Shown: positions 15,616-24,376, numbered from the stretch's first letter. The stretch: 64,000 nt of DNA from Sphingomonas sp. FARSPH (GCF_003355005.1 NZ_CP029985.1:2431001-2495000), one strand, 5' to 3'. The notes: a model not told the origin generated them from the sequence alone. Made by a program: numbers and translations.

Positions 15616-17153
15616 CCGGCGCAGGCGTCGCGGCCTGGGCGGTGGAGGCGCTGGTCGCCTCCACCCTGCTCATGCTGATCGTGCTCGTCCTGCGCGCGCC
15701 GGTGCGACGCAGCTTCGGGCCACAGGTCGCCTACGCCTTGTGGGCATTGCCGGTGCTGCGGCTCGTACTGCCGCCGCTGCCCGCGACGCTGCACCGCGCG
15801 GTGACGACGCCGATCAGTCACGCGAGCGAGACGATCACGGTGATGATCGTCGATCCGGGCGAGGCATTGTCGGCGGCCGCGCCGGCGGCGGGGCAGGGAA
15901 TCGACTGGCCCTCGATCGGCGTCGCCATCGGTATGCTCTGGGCCGTCGGCGCGGGCGCGTTCCTGATCTGGCACCTCGCGCGCCATGCGCGCTTTTGCCG
16001 TCGGATGGTCGCGACTGCGGCGGCGATGGAGGACATGCGCGGCGTGCGCGTCATCGCCAGCGCGGCGGCGCCGGGCCCGCTCGCCTTCGGCATCGTGCGC
16101 CGCTACGTCGCCTTCCCGCTCGATTTCGCCGACCGCTACGACAGCGACGAACGCGCCCTCGCGCTGGAACATGAGATCGGCCACCACCAGCGCGGCGACC
16201 TCGCCGCCAATTGGTTGGCGCTCGCTGTCCTCGCGCTCCACTGGTTCAACCCGGTCGCCTGGCGCGCCTTTCGCGCCTTCCGTGCCGACCAGGAGCTTGC
16301 GAACGACGCGCGCGTGCTCGCCGGCCGGTCGGCGATCGATCGCCATACCTACGCCTGCGCCATCGTCAAGGCCGCGCATGGCGGCGCCGTCTCGGCGGCC
16401 TGTCACCTTCACACCATCGACGATCTGAAAGGGAGAATCCGGATGCTGTCCACCTCGCCGCGCTCGCGCCGCCGCATCGTCGCGGGCGGTACCCTGGTTT
16501 CGACGCTCGCGCTCGTCGGTCTCGGCCTCACCGCATCGGGCAGCAGCGCCGCCGCCGCGATCAGCGGCAAGGTGGGCGCGGCGGTGGGCGTCGACCTGCA
16601 AGCCGCACCGCCAGCGCCCCCGGCGCCCCCCGCGCCGGTTGCGCCCCCGGCCCCTGCCGCCGCGCCGTTGCCACCGGCTGCGCCCGCGGCGCCCCGGGAC
16701 GTCGTGGTCAAGCGCGTCGAGCGGGACGGCAAGGTTCATGTCGTGCGCACGGGTGTCGCCGGCTCCGGCTTCAGCCAGGCGGAGATCGACGCGATGGTTG
16801 CCCGCGCATTGGCCAATGCGCCGCAGGTCACCCAGCGCACGTGCGTCGACGGCAAGGACGGCGATGCACGCCAGTTCGTCATCAACACGCAGAACGGCGG
16901 CAAGCGGGCGATGATCATCTGCGCGAACCGGATCGAGGCATCGGCCCGCGCCGGCGCCGACACGGCGATGCGCTCCGCCAGCGTGCGCCGCAACGCGATC
17001 GCATCGGCGATCGCCAGCGTCGAGGCTTCGCGCGACGGCATCCGCAACAACGCCAGCATGCCTGAAGACGCGCGCGCCGAAGCGCTCGCGGAAATGGACT
17101 CCGCGCTCGCCGAATTGCGCCAGGAGATGGCCTCGCCCGATCACGAGGATTGA
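15612..17153 (+). CDS. M56 family membrane metallopeptidase (BlaR1/MecR1-like)
   Basis: The 513-residue protein has N-terminal membrane helices, a cytoplasmic zinc-protease motif HEIGHH near residue 187 followed by the downstream FRADQELANDARVL glutamate region, another membrane helix near residues 290-312, and then a Pro/Ala-rich linker (about 330-362) leading to a periplasmic domain of about 150 residues. That last domain does not look like the penicillin-binding sensor of true BlaR1; it has two cysteines (TCVDGKDG and MIICANR). It probably senses an unknown signal and then inactivates the coupled BlaI protein. Confidence 0.88.
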   Translation: MTGAGVAAWAVEALVASTLLMLIVLVLRAPVRRSFGPQVAYALWALPVLRLVLPPLPATLHRAVTTPISHASETITVMIVDPGEALSAAAPAAGQGIDWPSIGVAIGMLWAVGAGAFLIWHLARHARFCRRMVATAAAMEDMRGVRVIASAAAPGPLAFGIVRRYVAFPLDFADRYDSDERALALEHEIGHHQRGDLAANWLALAVLALHWFNPVAWRAFRAFRADQELANDARVLAGRSAIDRHTYACAIVKAAHGGAVSAACHLHTIDDLKGRIRMLSTSPRSRRRIVAGGTLVSTLALVGLGLTASGSSAAAAISGKVGAAVGVDLQAAPPAPPAPPAPVAPPAPAAAPLPPAAPAAPRDVVVKRVERDGKVHVVRTGVAGSGFSQAEIDAMVARALANAPQVTQRTCVDGKDGDARQFVINTQNGGKRAMIICANRIEASARAGADTAMRSASVRRNAIASAIASVEASRDGIRNNASMPEDARAEALAEMDSALAELRQEMASPDHED

Positions 17154-17172
17154 GGTTCGACCGGCTCACCCG

Positions 17173-17203
17173 GCCATGCCTACCGCGTGTCGGTGGGCAT
17201 GGC
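17173..17203 (+). terminator. First hairpin after the M56 gene
   Basis: Arms 17173-17184 and 17192-17203 pair over 12 bases with one mismatch around a 7-base loop. It lies 19 bases after the stop codon and abuts a second, larger hairpin. Confidence 0.45.
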
Positions 17204-17239
17204 GCCCCGCCCGTCCGTTTCCCTCACGGGCGGGGCGCC
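17201..17239 (+). terminator. Second, larger hairpin after the M56 gene
   Basis: A perfect 13-bp GC stem (17201-17213 with 17227-17239) closes a 13-base loop. It shares three bases with the preceding hairpin, so the two exclude each other. It probably separates the blaI-M56 transcript from the MBL gene starting at 17278. Confidence 0.6.
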
Positions 17240-17277
17240 CCTTGTCATCCCGGTCCAGGCAGGCCACATCGATCGCA

Positions 17278-18138
17278 ATGGCCGAGCATCCGACCGGTAT
17301 CCCGATCCAGCTCGAACCGTGCGTGACGCGTATCCTCGCGCCCAACGCGTCGGCCTACACCTTCACCGGCACGCAATCCTATCTGGTCGGGACGTCCGAT
17401 CTTGCGGTCATCGACCCGGGACCCGATGACCCCGCCCATATCGCCGCGCTGATCGCCGCGATCGGCGGGCGACCGGTCCGCGCGATCCTCGTTACCCATC
17501 ATCATCGCGATCACAGCCCGGCAAGCCGTCCGCTCGCCCGCGCGACGGGCGCCCCGGTCGTCGGCGCCGCGCCGACGCATATCGGCGGCGGCGATCCGCG
17601 GCACGATGCGGCGTTCGACGCGGACTATGCGCCGGACCGCGTGCTCGTCGCGGACGACACCGTCGTCGGCGACGGCTGGACTCTAGCTGCGCTGCCGACG
17701 CCGGGTCACACGTCCAATCATCTGGCCTTTACGTTGAAAGAGACGAAGGCGCTGTTTTCCGGCGACCATGTCATGGGTTGGGCGACCAGCGTCGTCTCGC
17801 CGCCGGACGGCGACATGGGCGACTATATGGCGAGCCTGGAACTGCTGCTGGCGCGTGACGACCGCGTCTATTACCCCGGTCATGGCGAGGCGGTGGACCG
17901 GCCGCAGCGGCTGGTGCGCGGCATGCTGGGCCATCGCAAGCAGCGCGAGGGGCAGATTTTGCGCCTGCTGCGCGATGGCATGCCGCTGAGTTTGCCGGCG
18001 ATGGTCGCCCAGATGTACGTCGGGCTCGATCCGCGGCTGGTCGGCGCGGCGGAACGCTCGACGCTCGCGCACCTTTACGATCTGGAACGGCGGAATCTGG
18101 TGACGCAGGAGGACGAGGGATGGCGCAGCAGGACGTAA
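17278..18138 (+). CDS. MBL-fold metallohydrolase (LACTB2/RNase Z-like type)
   Basis: The 286-residue protein has the metallo-beta-lactamase signature HHHRDH (His74, His76, Asp78, His79), a later GHTSNHLAF histidine, the SGDHVMGWATSVV aspartate and YYPGHGE histidine, all consistent with a two-metal site. The C-terminal 70 residues form a winged-helix tail like LACTB2. A true beta-lactamase is unlikely: there is no signal peptide. Probable role is hydrolysis of a thioester or RNA-type bond. It follows the BlaI/M56 pair but is separated by hairpins. Confidence 0.85.
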   Translation: MAEHPTGIPIQLEPCVTRILAPNASAYTFTGTQSYLVGTSDLAVIDPGPDDPAHIAALIAAIGGRPVRAILVTHHHRDHSPASRPLARATGAPVVGAAPTHIGGGDPRHDAAFDADYAPDRVLVADDTVVGDGWTLAALPTPGHTSNHLAFTLKETKALFSGDHVMGWATSVVSPPDGDMGDYMASLELLLARDDRVYYPGHGEAVDRPQRLVRGMLGHRKQREGQILRLLRDGMPLSLPAMVAQMYVGLDPRLVGAAERSTLAHLYDLERRNLVTQEDEGWRSRT

Positions 18139-18860
18139 GCCCGCCCCCGTCGGCGCCCGGTCGACCGCGCGCGTCGCTCGGTGGCTTTCTGGCCAGGGCG
18201 GCAGGGGTGCTCGCGCTGCTGGCGCTCGCCGCCCTGCTCGTCCTGTGGGGTGTGCAGCGCTACGTCGCATCGCGCTTGTCGCCCGATCCGACGACGATCG
18301 CCAGTGCCAGCCTGGAAGGGCTGCGCGAGCAGAACCGGCTTTCTGCCTTCGCCGCGCGCTATGTCGCGGTGGTCACCTCGCGCCAGTCGCAGATGGGGCT
18401 GTCGACGGAGAAGACGCTGATCATGCCCGGCATGGTCCGGTACGAGGTCGACCTTGGCAAGCTGACGCAGCGCGACGTGCGCTGGGATGCGACGCGGCGC
18501 GTCTTGACGGTGAAACTGCCCGGTCTCGAGATCGACGGGCCGCAGGTCGATCTGTCCGCGGTCCGCGAATATGGCTCGGGCGGGCTGCTGTCGCACATCA
18601 CCGATGCCGACCAGAAGCTCGAAACTGCCAATCGCCGCGCCGGGCAGGCGGAATTGCTGCGCCAGGCGCGCGACGCCGCACCGATGAAGCTCGCCCGCGA
18701 TGCGACGCGTCACGCGATCGAGCGCAGTTTCGCGATGCCGCTGCGCGCCGCGGGGATCGATGCGAACGTCGAGGTCGGCTTCGCCGACGAGCCGGTGCCG
18801 TCGACCGAGCGCTGGGACACGACCCGCGCGCTCGACCAGGTGCTCGGCAACCGCAACTGA
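18120..18860 (+). CDS. DUF4230 membrane-anchored protein
   Basis: The 246-residue protein has a Pro/Arg-rich N-terminus, one membrane helix (about residues 27-44), then a domain resembling DUF4230: EKTLIMPGMVRYEVDLGKLTQRDVRWD, a predicted beta-sandwich, followed by a helical region. Members are of unknown function and mostly face the periplasm. It overlaps the end of the MBL gene by 19 bases, so the two are co-transcribed. Confidence 0.75.
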   Translation: MAQQDVSPPPSAPGRPRASLGGFLARAAGVLALLALAALLVLWGVQRYVASRLSPDPTTIASASLEGLREQNRLSAFAARYVAVVTSRQSQMGLSTEKTLIMPGMVRYEVDLGKLTQRDVRWDATRRVLTVKLPGLEIDGPQVDLSAVREYGSGGLLSHITDADQKLETANRRAGQAELLRQARDAAPMKLARDATRHAIERSFAMPLRAAGIDANVEVGFADEPVPSTERWDTTRALDQVLGNRN

Positions 18861-18920
18861 CGGCCTCTGCGAACGGTTCGCGCTTGATCCTGTCCACGCC
18901 GCGGGCCATCTGCGCGGGTG

Positions 18921-19919
18921 ATGGAACAGCACACCTCCTTCGCGGGCTTGGACCTGCGCGCCGAGATCGAACGCCTGCGCCGCGAGCGCAACGCCGTCAT
19001 CCTCGCGCATTACTACCAGAAGCCGGAGCTGCAGGACCTCGCCGATTTCGTCGGCGACAGCCTCGATCTCAGCCGCAAGGCGCAGGCGACCGATGCGGAG
19101 GTGATCGCGTTTTGCGGCGTGCGCTTCATGGCGGAAACGGCGAAGATCCTGTCGCCCGACAAGATCGTCGTGCTGCCCGACATGGACGCCGGGTGCAGCC
19201 TGGAGGACAGCTGCCCGCCGGATCAGTTTGCCGCCTTCCGCGCCGCGCATCCCGACCATATCGCGCTGACGTACATCAACTGTTCGACCGAGGTGAAGGC
19301 GCTGAGCGATATCATCGTCACCTCGTCGTCGGCGGAAACGATTCTTGCGCAGCTGCCGCGCGATCAGAAGATCATCTTTGGCCCCGACCGCAATCTCGGC
19401 GGGTATCTCGCGCGCAAGACGGGGCGCGAGCTGTTGCTGTGGCCGGGCGTGTGCATCGTGCACGAGGCGTTCAGCGAGACCGAATTGCTCAAGCTGCGCA
19501 GCCAATATCCGAACGCGCCGATCGCCGCGCATCCCGAATGTCCCGCCGTCATCCTCGATCACGCCGATTATGTCGGATCGACGCGCGGCATCCTCGAATT
19601 CGCGCAAGGCATGCCGGGCGACACATTGATTGTCGCGACCGAGCCGCACATCATTCACCAGATGCAAAAGGCGATGCCGGGCAAGACCTTCATCGGTGCG
19701 CCGGGTGCTGACGGCAACTGCAACTGCAACATCTGCCCGTATATGGCGCTCAACACGATGGAAAAGCTCTACGTCGCGTTGCGCGACCTCGAGCCGCGTA
19801 TCGAGATCGCGGAAGACCTGCGCCTCAAGGCGAAGAAGAGCCTCGATGCGATGCTGAGCATGGCGTCGGCGACGGTCGGGCAGGGCGACCTCGGCCCCGC
19901 CAAGGTGACGGGCGACTGA
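18921..19919 (+). CDS. nadA: Quinolinate synthase
   Basis: The 332-residue NadA has the expected motifs: ILAHYYQKPELQDLADFVGDSLDLS, FCGVRFMAETAKIL, INCSTEVKA, HPECP and the C-terminal CNICPYM, with three conserved Cys as 4Fe-4S ligands. It condenses iminoaspartate with dihydroxyacetone phosphate to quinolinate for NAD synthesis. GTG 18918 directly upstream is an alternative start. Its stop overlaps the nadC start by 1 base. No nadB is present nearby, so iminoaspartate must come from another enzyme encoded elsewhere. Confidence 0.96.
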   Translation: MEQHTSFAGLDLRAEIERLRRERNAVILAHYYQKPELQDLADFVGDSLDLSRKAQATDAEVIAFCGVRFMAETAKILSPDKIVVLPDMDAGCSLEDSCPPDQFAAFRAAHPDHIALTYINCSTEVKALSDIIVTSSSAETILAQLPRDQKIIFGPDRNLGGYLARKTGRELLLWPGVCIVHEAFSETELLKLRSQYPNAPIAAHPECPAVILDHADYVGSTRGILEFAQGMPGDTLIVATEPHIIHQMQKAMPGKTFIGAPGADGNCNCNICPYMALNTMEKLYVALRDLEPRIEIAEDLRLKAKKSLDAMLSMASATVGQGDLGPAKVTGD

Positions 19920-20764
19920 TGACCTTCGCCGTTCCCGGCTTCGACCTCGACGCCTTCGTCGCCGCGACGCTTGCGGAGGATATGGGCGAAGGCGGCGACG
20001 TCACCGCCGATGCCGTCATTCCCGCCGGCGCGCGCTTCGCCGGCGTGATGGCGACGCGGGAGGACATCGTCGTCGCCGGCCTGCCGATCGCCGCGGCCTT
20101 CTTTCGCGCGCTTGACCCCGACGCGTCCGTCGACATGCTGGCGGGGGAGGGCGATCGCGTCGCCGCGGGCGGCGTGCTGATGCGGATCGAGGGCCAGGCG
20201 CGGGCGCTGCTTACCGCCGAACGCTCCGCGCTCAACACGGTCCAGCATCTGTCGGGCATCGCGACGCTGACGCGCACCTATGTCGATGCGATGGCGGGGA
20301 CGGGGGCGACGTTGCTCGACACACGCAAGACGATCCCCGGGCTGCGCCGGCTGGAGAAATACGCGACCCGCACCGGCGGCGCGCGCAATCATCGCATGGG
20401 CCTTTGGGACGCGGCGATGATCAAGGACAATCACGTCGCGGTCGCGGGCGATATCGGCGCGGCGGTCGCACGCGCCGTCGCCGCGGGGATCGACGCGGTG
20501 ATTGTCGAGGTCGACCGGATCGACCAGATCGCGCCCGCGCTCGCCGCCGGCGCGACGCACCTGCTGCTCGACAACATGCCGCCGGCGACGCTGCGCGAGG
20601 CGGTGGCGCTGGTCGACGGCCGCGTGCCGACCGAGGCGTCCGGCGGGGTCCGGCTCGACACGATCCGCGCCATCGCGGAGACGGGCGTAACCTACGTCTC
20701 GGTCGGCCGCCTGACGCAGTCCGCGCCCGCGGTCGACATCGGCCTTGATTTCGCGCTGCTCTGA
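19919..20764 (+). CDS. nadC: Nicotinate-nucleotide pyrophosphorylase (carboxylating)
   Basis: The 281-residue enzyme has the QPRTase motifs LAEDMGEGGDVTADAVIP, ERSALNTVQHLSGIAT, LLDTRKTIPGLRRLEKYA and KDNHVAVAG, ending in the ASGGVRLDTIRAIAETGVTYVSVG barrel segment. It turns quinolinate and PRPP into nicotinate mononucleotide with release of CO2 and PPi. The TGATG junction with nadA shows translational coupling of consecutive NAD pathway steps. Confidence 0.96.
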   Translation: MTFAVPGFDLDAFVAATLAEDMGEGGDVTADAVIPAGARFAGVMATREDIVVAGLPIAAAFFRALDPDASVDMLAGEGDRVAAGGVLMRIEGQARALLTAERSALNTVQHLSGIATLTRTYVDAMAGTGATLLDTRKTIPGLRRLEKYATRTGGARNHRMGLWDAAMIKDNHVAVAGDIGAAVARAVAAGIDAVIVEVDRIDQIAPALAAGATHLLLDNMPPATLREAVALVDGRVPTEASGGVRLDTIRAIAETGVTYVSVGRLTQSAPAVDIGLDFALL

Positions 20765-20833
20765 ACGCGATCCGGCTTGCGCGCGGCGGCGGGCAGGCTA
20801 GGCTCACGCCATCATTCCTGTGGGGGAGCCACC

Positions 20834-21277
20834 ATGGTCAAAGCGCCGTCGATCGCACGTTTCGAACAACTCTACTGGGGCAGCGTGGTGATCGGATGGG
20901 TCAACACCGCCATGAACTGGCGCACGCAGCAGGCGCTGCTCGAAGCCAATCCGATGCTGGCGAACGCGTCGTGGTTCCTGCCCGTCACGCTGCTGCTGAA
21001 CGTCCTGATCGCCGTGGCGATCTGGTTCTTCATTGCGCGAAAGGCGAGCGTCGTGGCCAAGTGGATCCAGGTCGTCTTCGCCGCGCTCAGCGTTCTTGGC
21101 ATCCTGTCGTTGATCTTCCAGCTTGCGACCGGACGCGCGCCTTCCGCGCTGATCGCCGTCCTTGGGATCGTCAGCTGCATCCTCTACGTCGTCGCCGCGA
21201 CGATGCTGTTCCGCCCCGATGCCAAGGAATGGTTCGGCGAGGGGCGGGATATCGAAGAGGACACGCCGCTCGTATGA
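20834..21277 (+). CDS. Four-helix membrane protein of unknown function
   Basis: The 147-residue protein has about four hydrophobic helices (around residues 15-30, 48-68, 76-97 and 104-127) and a polar, acidic C-terminal tail. GGGGGAG just upstream supports the ATG at 20834. The pattern of an NWRTQ polar turn followed by paired helices is not one I recognise. Its stop overlaps the RNase T2 start by 4 bases, so the two are coupled, but the reason is not evident. Confidence 0.68.
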   Translation: MVKAPSIARFEQLYWGSVVIGWVNTAMNWRTQQALLEANPMLANASWFLPVTLLLNVLIAVAIWFFIARKASVVAKWIQVVFAALSVLGILSLIFQLATGRAPSALIAVLGIVSCILYVVAATMLFRPDAKEWFGEGRDIEEDTPLV

Positions 21278-21987
21278 TCGCGCGCTTCGCCATCAGCGTC
21301 GCCGCGTTGCTGGCGCCCTCGCTTGCGGGGGCGCAGGCCTATCAATGCGCCGTCCCGTCGCAGATCCCGCGTCCGCATCCGGACCTGGCGAGCGCGGACC
21401 AGCCGCAGCGCGTGCTGCCGATCGGCGGCTATACGCTCGCGATCACCTGGGCACCGGGCTATTGCCGTGCGCACGATCGCGACGCCGGATCGTCGTTCCA
21501 GTGCGGCGGCGCCAACAGCTTCGGCTTTACGCTGCATGGCCTGTGGCCGGATGGCGTGGGCAAGGACTGGCCGCAATATTGCAAATCGACCGACCTGCTG
21601 CCCCGCGCGGTGATCCAGCGCAATATCTGCGCGACGCCATCGGCGCAGTTGCTGCAGCACGAATGGTCGAAGCACGGCACCTGCATGGCCGGCTACACCC
21701 CGGCGACCTATTTCGCCAGGTCGACGGGCCTGTATGCTAAGCTGCGCTATCCGGACATGGACGCGCTGTCACGCGGGCCCCTGACCGCGGGACAGTTCGC
21801 CGAGGCGATGGCGAAGGCCAATCCGGGGATGACGGCGGACATGATGCGCGTCACCGCCAGCCGGCAGGGCTGGCTGGACGAGGTCTGGCTCTGTCTCGAC
21901 AAGGCGTTCCGCTATCAGCGCTGCCCCGCGCATCAGGGCGGGCTGTCGCCCTATGCCTCGCTGAAGATCTGGCGCGGCAAGCGCTGA
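21274..21987 (+). CDS. Secreted ribonuclease T2
   Basis: The 237-residue protein has a cleavable signal (20 residues, SLAGA before Gln) and both T2 catalytic motifs: FTLHGLWPD (CAS I) and HEWSKHGTC (CAS II), each with its catalytic His. Several Cys pairs suggest disulfides. It cuts single-stranded RNA, likely in the periplasm or outside the cell, for nutrient scavenging. It is coupled by an ATGA overlap to the membrane protein upstream. Confidence 0.94.
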   Translation: MIARFAISVAALLAPSLAGAQAYQCAVPSQIPRPHPDLASADQPQRVLPIGGYTLAITWAPGYCRAHDRDAGSSFQCGGANSFGFTLHGLWPDGVGKDWPQYCKSTDLLPRAVIQRNICATPSAQLLQHEWSKHGTCMAGYTPATYFARSTGLYAKLRYPDMDALSRGPLTAGQFAEAMAKANPGMTADMMRVTASRQGWLDEVWLCLDKAFRYQRCPAHQGGLSPYASLKIWRGKR

Positions 21988-21993
21988 CGCCTG

Positions 21994-22023
21994 CGTCACC
22001 CCGGGCGGCGGCCCAGGGTGACG
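21994..22023. terminator. Bidirectional terminator between RNase T2 and ahpF
   Basis: CGTCACCC (21994-22001) pairs with GGGTGACG (22016-22023) around a 14-base GC-rich loop. It fills the 51-base gap between two convergent genes, so it can stop transcription from either side. Confidence 0.6.
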
Positions 22024-22038
22024 GCATTCTGGATGCGG

Positions 22039-23622
22039 TTACGCGGCGGCGAGCGCTTTCGCTTCGACGGGAGCGAGGCGGATCAGGTAATCGAACGCGG
22101 CGAGTGCGGCGCGCGAGCCTTCGCCGCTCGCGACGACGATCTGCTTGAACGGCGTCGTCGTCGCATCCCCCGCGGCGAAGATGCCCGCGCGCGACGTCGC
22201 GCCGCGGTGGTCGACTTCGATCTCCCCGCGCGGGGTTAGCGCGACCGCATCCGTCAGCCATTCGGTGTTGGGCACCAGCCCGATCTGCACGAACACGCCC
22301 TCCAGCTCGACGCGGTGCAGCGTGCCCTCGTTGCGATCCTCGTAGGTCAGGCCGTTCACCCGCTCGCCGTCGCCGTGCACTTCGGTGGTCAGCGCATTGG
22401 TGATGACGCGCACGTTGCCGAGGCTGGCGAGCTTGCGTTGCAGCACCGCATCGGCGCGCAGCGCACCGTCATATTCGATCAGCGTGACGTGCGCGACGAT
22501 GCCGGCGAGATCGATCGCCGCCTCGACCCCTGAATTGCCGCCGCCGATCACCGCGACGCGCTTGCCCTTGAACAGCGGCCCGTCGCAATGCGGGCAATAG
22601 GCGACGCCCTTGTTGCGATAGGCCTCCTCGCCCGGCACGTTCATCGTCCGCCAGCGCGCGCCGGTCGACAGGATCACGGTGCGCGCCTTCAACGCCGCGC
22701 CATTCTCCAGCCGCACCTCGTGCAGACCGCCCTCTTCGCTCGCCGGCACCAGCGTCACGGCCCGCTGCAGTGTCATCAGGTCGACGTCGTAATCGCGGAC
22801 GTGGCTTTCCATCTGCGCGACCAGCTTCGGCCCTTCGGTGTAAGGAACCGACGGAAAATTCTCGATCCCCATCGTGTCGAGCACCTGGCCGCCGAACCGT
22901 TCGGCGAGCAGGCCGGTGCGGATGCCCTTGCGCGCGGCATAGATCGCCGCCGCCGCGCCTGCCGGGCCACCGCCGACGACGAGCACGTCGAACGCGTCCT
23001 TGCCCGCGATCTTCGCCGCGACGCGCGCGCCGCTGCCCGCGTCGAGCTTCGCGACGATCTGTTCGAGCTCCATCCGGCCCTGGCCGAACGGCTCGCCGTT
23101 CAGAAACACCGTCGGCACCGCCATCACCTTGCGATCCGCCACCTCGTCCTGGAATAGCGCGCCGTCGATCGCGACGTGGCTGATCCGCGGGTTGAGCACC
23201 GCCATCAGGTTGAGCGCCTGCACCACGTCCGGGCAATTCTGGCACGACAGCGAGAAATAGGTTTCGAACGCATAGTCGCCGTCCAGCGCTTGCACCTGTT
23301 CGATCAGCTCCTGCGCCGCCTTCGACGGATGGCCGCCGACCTGGAGCAGCGCGAGCACCAGGCTGGTGAATTCATGCCCCATCGGCAGCCCGGCGAAGCG
23401 CACGCCGATATCCGTGCCGGCGCGGCGGATCAGGAAGCTGGGCGTGCGCGCATCGGAACCGTCGACGACGGCGATCTGGTCGGACAGTGCTGCGATCTCG
23501 CCCAGCAGTTCGCCCATCTGGCGCGACTTCGCGTCCTCGCCCAGGCTGGCGACCAGCTCGATCGGCTGGCGGATATTGACCAGATAGCCCTTGAGCTGTT
23601 GCGTCAGGTTGGCGTCGAGCAT
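22039..23622 (-). CDS. ahpF: Alkyl hydroperoxide reductase subunit F
   Basis: The 527-residue flavoprotein has an N-terminal tandem thioredoxin-like domain (LSCQNCPDVVQALNLM with its CxxC), then FAD and NAD(P)H Rossmann domains (VVGGGPAGAAAAIYAARKG; VIGGGNSGVEAAIDLAG) and the redox centre GVAYCPHCDGP. It transfers electrons from NADH to AhpC so that peroxides are reduced. The start at 23622 is chosen over upstream codons because MLDANL is the usual AhpF start. It lies downstream of ahpC with a hairpin in the gap. Confidence 0.95.
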   Translation of the reverse strand: MLDANLTQQLKGYLVNIRQPIELVASLGEDAKSRQMGELLGEIAALSDQIAVVDGSDARTPSFLIRRAGTDIGVRFAGLPMGHEFTSLVLALLQVGGHPSKAAQELIEQVQALDGDYAFETYFSLSCQNCPDVVQALNLMAVLNPRISHVAIDGALFQDEVADRKVMAVPTVFLNGEPFGQGRMELEQIVAKLDAGSGARVAAKIAGKDAFDVLVVGGGPAGAAAAIYAARKGIRTGLLAERFGGQVLDTMGIENFPSVPYTEGPKLVAQMESHVRDYDVDLMTLQRAVTLVPASEEGGLHEVRLENGAALKARTVILSTGARWRTMNVPGEEAYRNKGVAYCPHCDGPLFKGKRVAVIGGGNSGVEAAIDLAGIVAHVTLIEYDGALRADAVLQRKLASLGNVRVITNALTTEVHGDGERVNGLTYEDRNEGTLHRVELEGVFVQIGLVPNTEWLTDAVALTPRGEIEVDHRGATSRAGIFAAGDATTTPFKQIVVASGEGSRAALAAFDYLIRLAPVEAKALAAA

Positions 23623-23658
23623 GCGAAATTCCCGTGTTGATGTCTGGGGCAAAGAAAA

Positions 23659-23688
23659 GGCCCGGGAGCGGTGGTGCGCCCCCGGGCC
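23659..23688 (-). terminator. Terminator/attenuator between ahpC and ahpF
   Basis: Arms GGCCCGGG (23659-23666) and CCCGGGCC (23681-23688) form an 8-bp stem; reading on the minus strand the stem is followed by TTTTCTTT. It probably stops most transcripts after ahpC and lets a minority reach ahpF, giving the usual excess of AhpC. Confidence 0.7.
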
Positions 23689-23713
23689 GGATCAGTCGTC
23701 CCGGGCGGGGCGA

Positions 23714-24277
23714 TCAGATCTTGCCGACGAGGTCCAAGCTGGGGGCGAGCGTCTCTTCGCCCTCTTCCCACTTGGCGGGGCAGACTTCGCCCGGATGCGC
23801 CGCGATATACTGCGCCGCCTTGATCTTGCGCAGCAGCTCCGCCGCATTGCGGCCGACGCCTTCCGACGTGATCTCGACCAGCTGGATCACGCCCTGCGGA
23901 TCGACCACGAAGGTGCCGCGGTCGGCGAGACCCTGGCCCTCGCGCAGCACCTGGAAATTGGTCGAGATGCTGTGGTTCTGGTCGCCCAGCATGAAATAAT
24001 CGATCTTGCCGATCGCGGGCGAGGTATCGTGCCAAGCCTTGTGGCTGAAGTGCGTATCGGTCGACACACTATATACCTCGACGCCCATCTTCTGCAGCGT
24101 CGGATAGATGTCGGCGAGGTCTTCCAGCTCGGTCGGGCAGACGAAGGTGAAATCGGCCGGGTAGAAGAAGAACACGGCCCATTTGCCCAGCACGTCGGCG
24201 TCCGAGACGGTGACGAACTTGCCCTGCTTATAGGCCTGGGTGGTGAATGGCTTCAGCTGGCTGCCGATGAGCGACAT
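23714..24277 (-). CDS. ahpC: Alkyl hydroperoxide reductase C (peroxiredoxin)
   Basis: The 187-residue typical 2-Cys peroxiredoxin has the peroxidatic Cys47 in FTFVCPTE and the resolving Cys166 in HPGEVCPAKW. It reduces hydrogen peroxide, organic peroxides and peroxynitrite and is recycled by AhpF, encoded directly downstream. The ATG at 24277 begins the standard MSLIGSQ N-terminus. The upstream 165 bases contain a GATCGA-N5-TCGATC dyad that may be a regulator site. Confidence 0.97.
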   Translation of the reverse strand: MSLIGSQLKPFTTQAYKQGKFVTVSDADVLGKWAVFFFYPADFTFVCPTELEDLADIYPTLQKMGVEVYSVSTDTHFSHKAWHDTSPAIGKIDYFMLGDQNHSISTNFQVLREGQGLADRGTFVVDPQGVIQLVEITSEGVGRNAAELLRKIKAAQYIAAHPGEVCPAKWEEGEETLAPSLDLVGKI

Positions 24278-24359
24278 GATGGGTCTTTCGTTGTGGAACG
24301 TATGCCCACCAACTAGGTCGTTCGTGCCGCAGTGCAAAATGAAGAGGTTTTTGGTACGC

Positions 24360-24376
24360 GATCGAACAAATCGATC
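24360..24376 (-). promoter_or_regulatory. Inverted repeat upstream of ahpC
   Basis: GATCGA (24360-24365) and TCGATC (24371-24376) form a perfect dyad with a 5-base centre, 83 bases before the ahpC start. It does not fit the classic OxyR site by eye, so the regulator is unknown. Confidence 0.3.

Noticed and set aside
17278..18138. MBL-fold gene as a beta-lactamase regulated by the BlaI/M56 pair
   Set aside because: No signal peptide, a LACTB2-like winged-helix tail, and two hairpins separate it from the BlaI/M56 genes.
24295..24322. GGAAC ... CGTT as an EcfG promoter near ahpC
   Set aside because: The spacer is 19 bases instead of 16-17 and it points away from ahpC.
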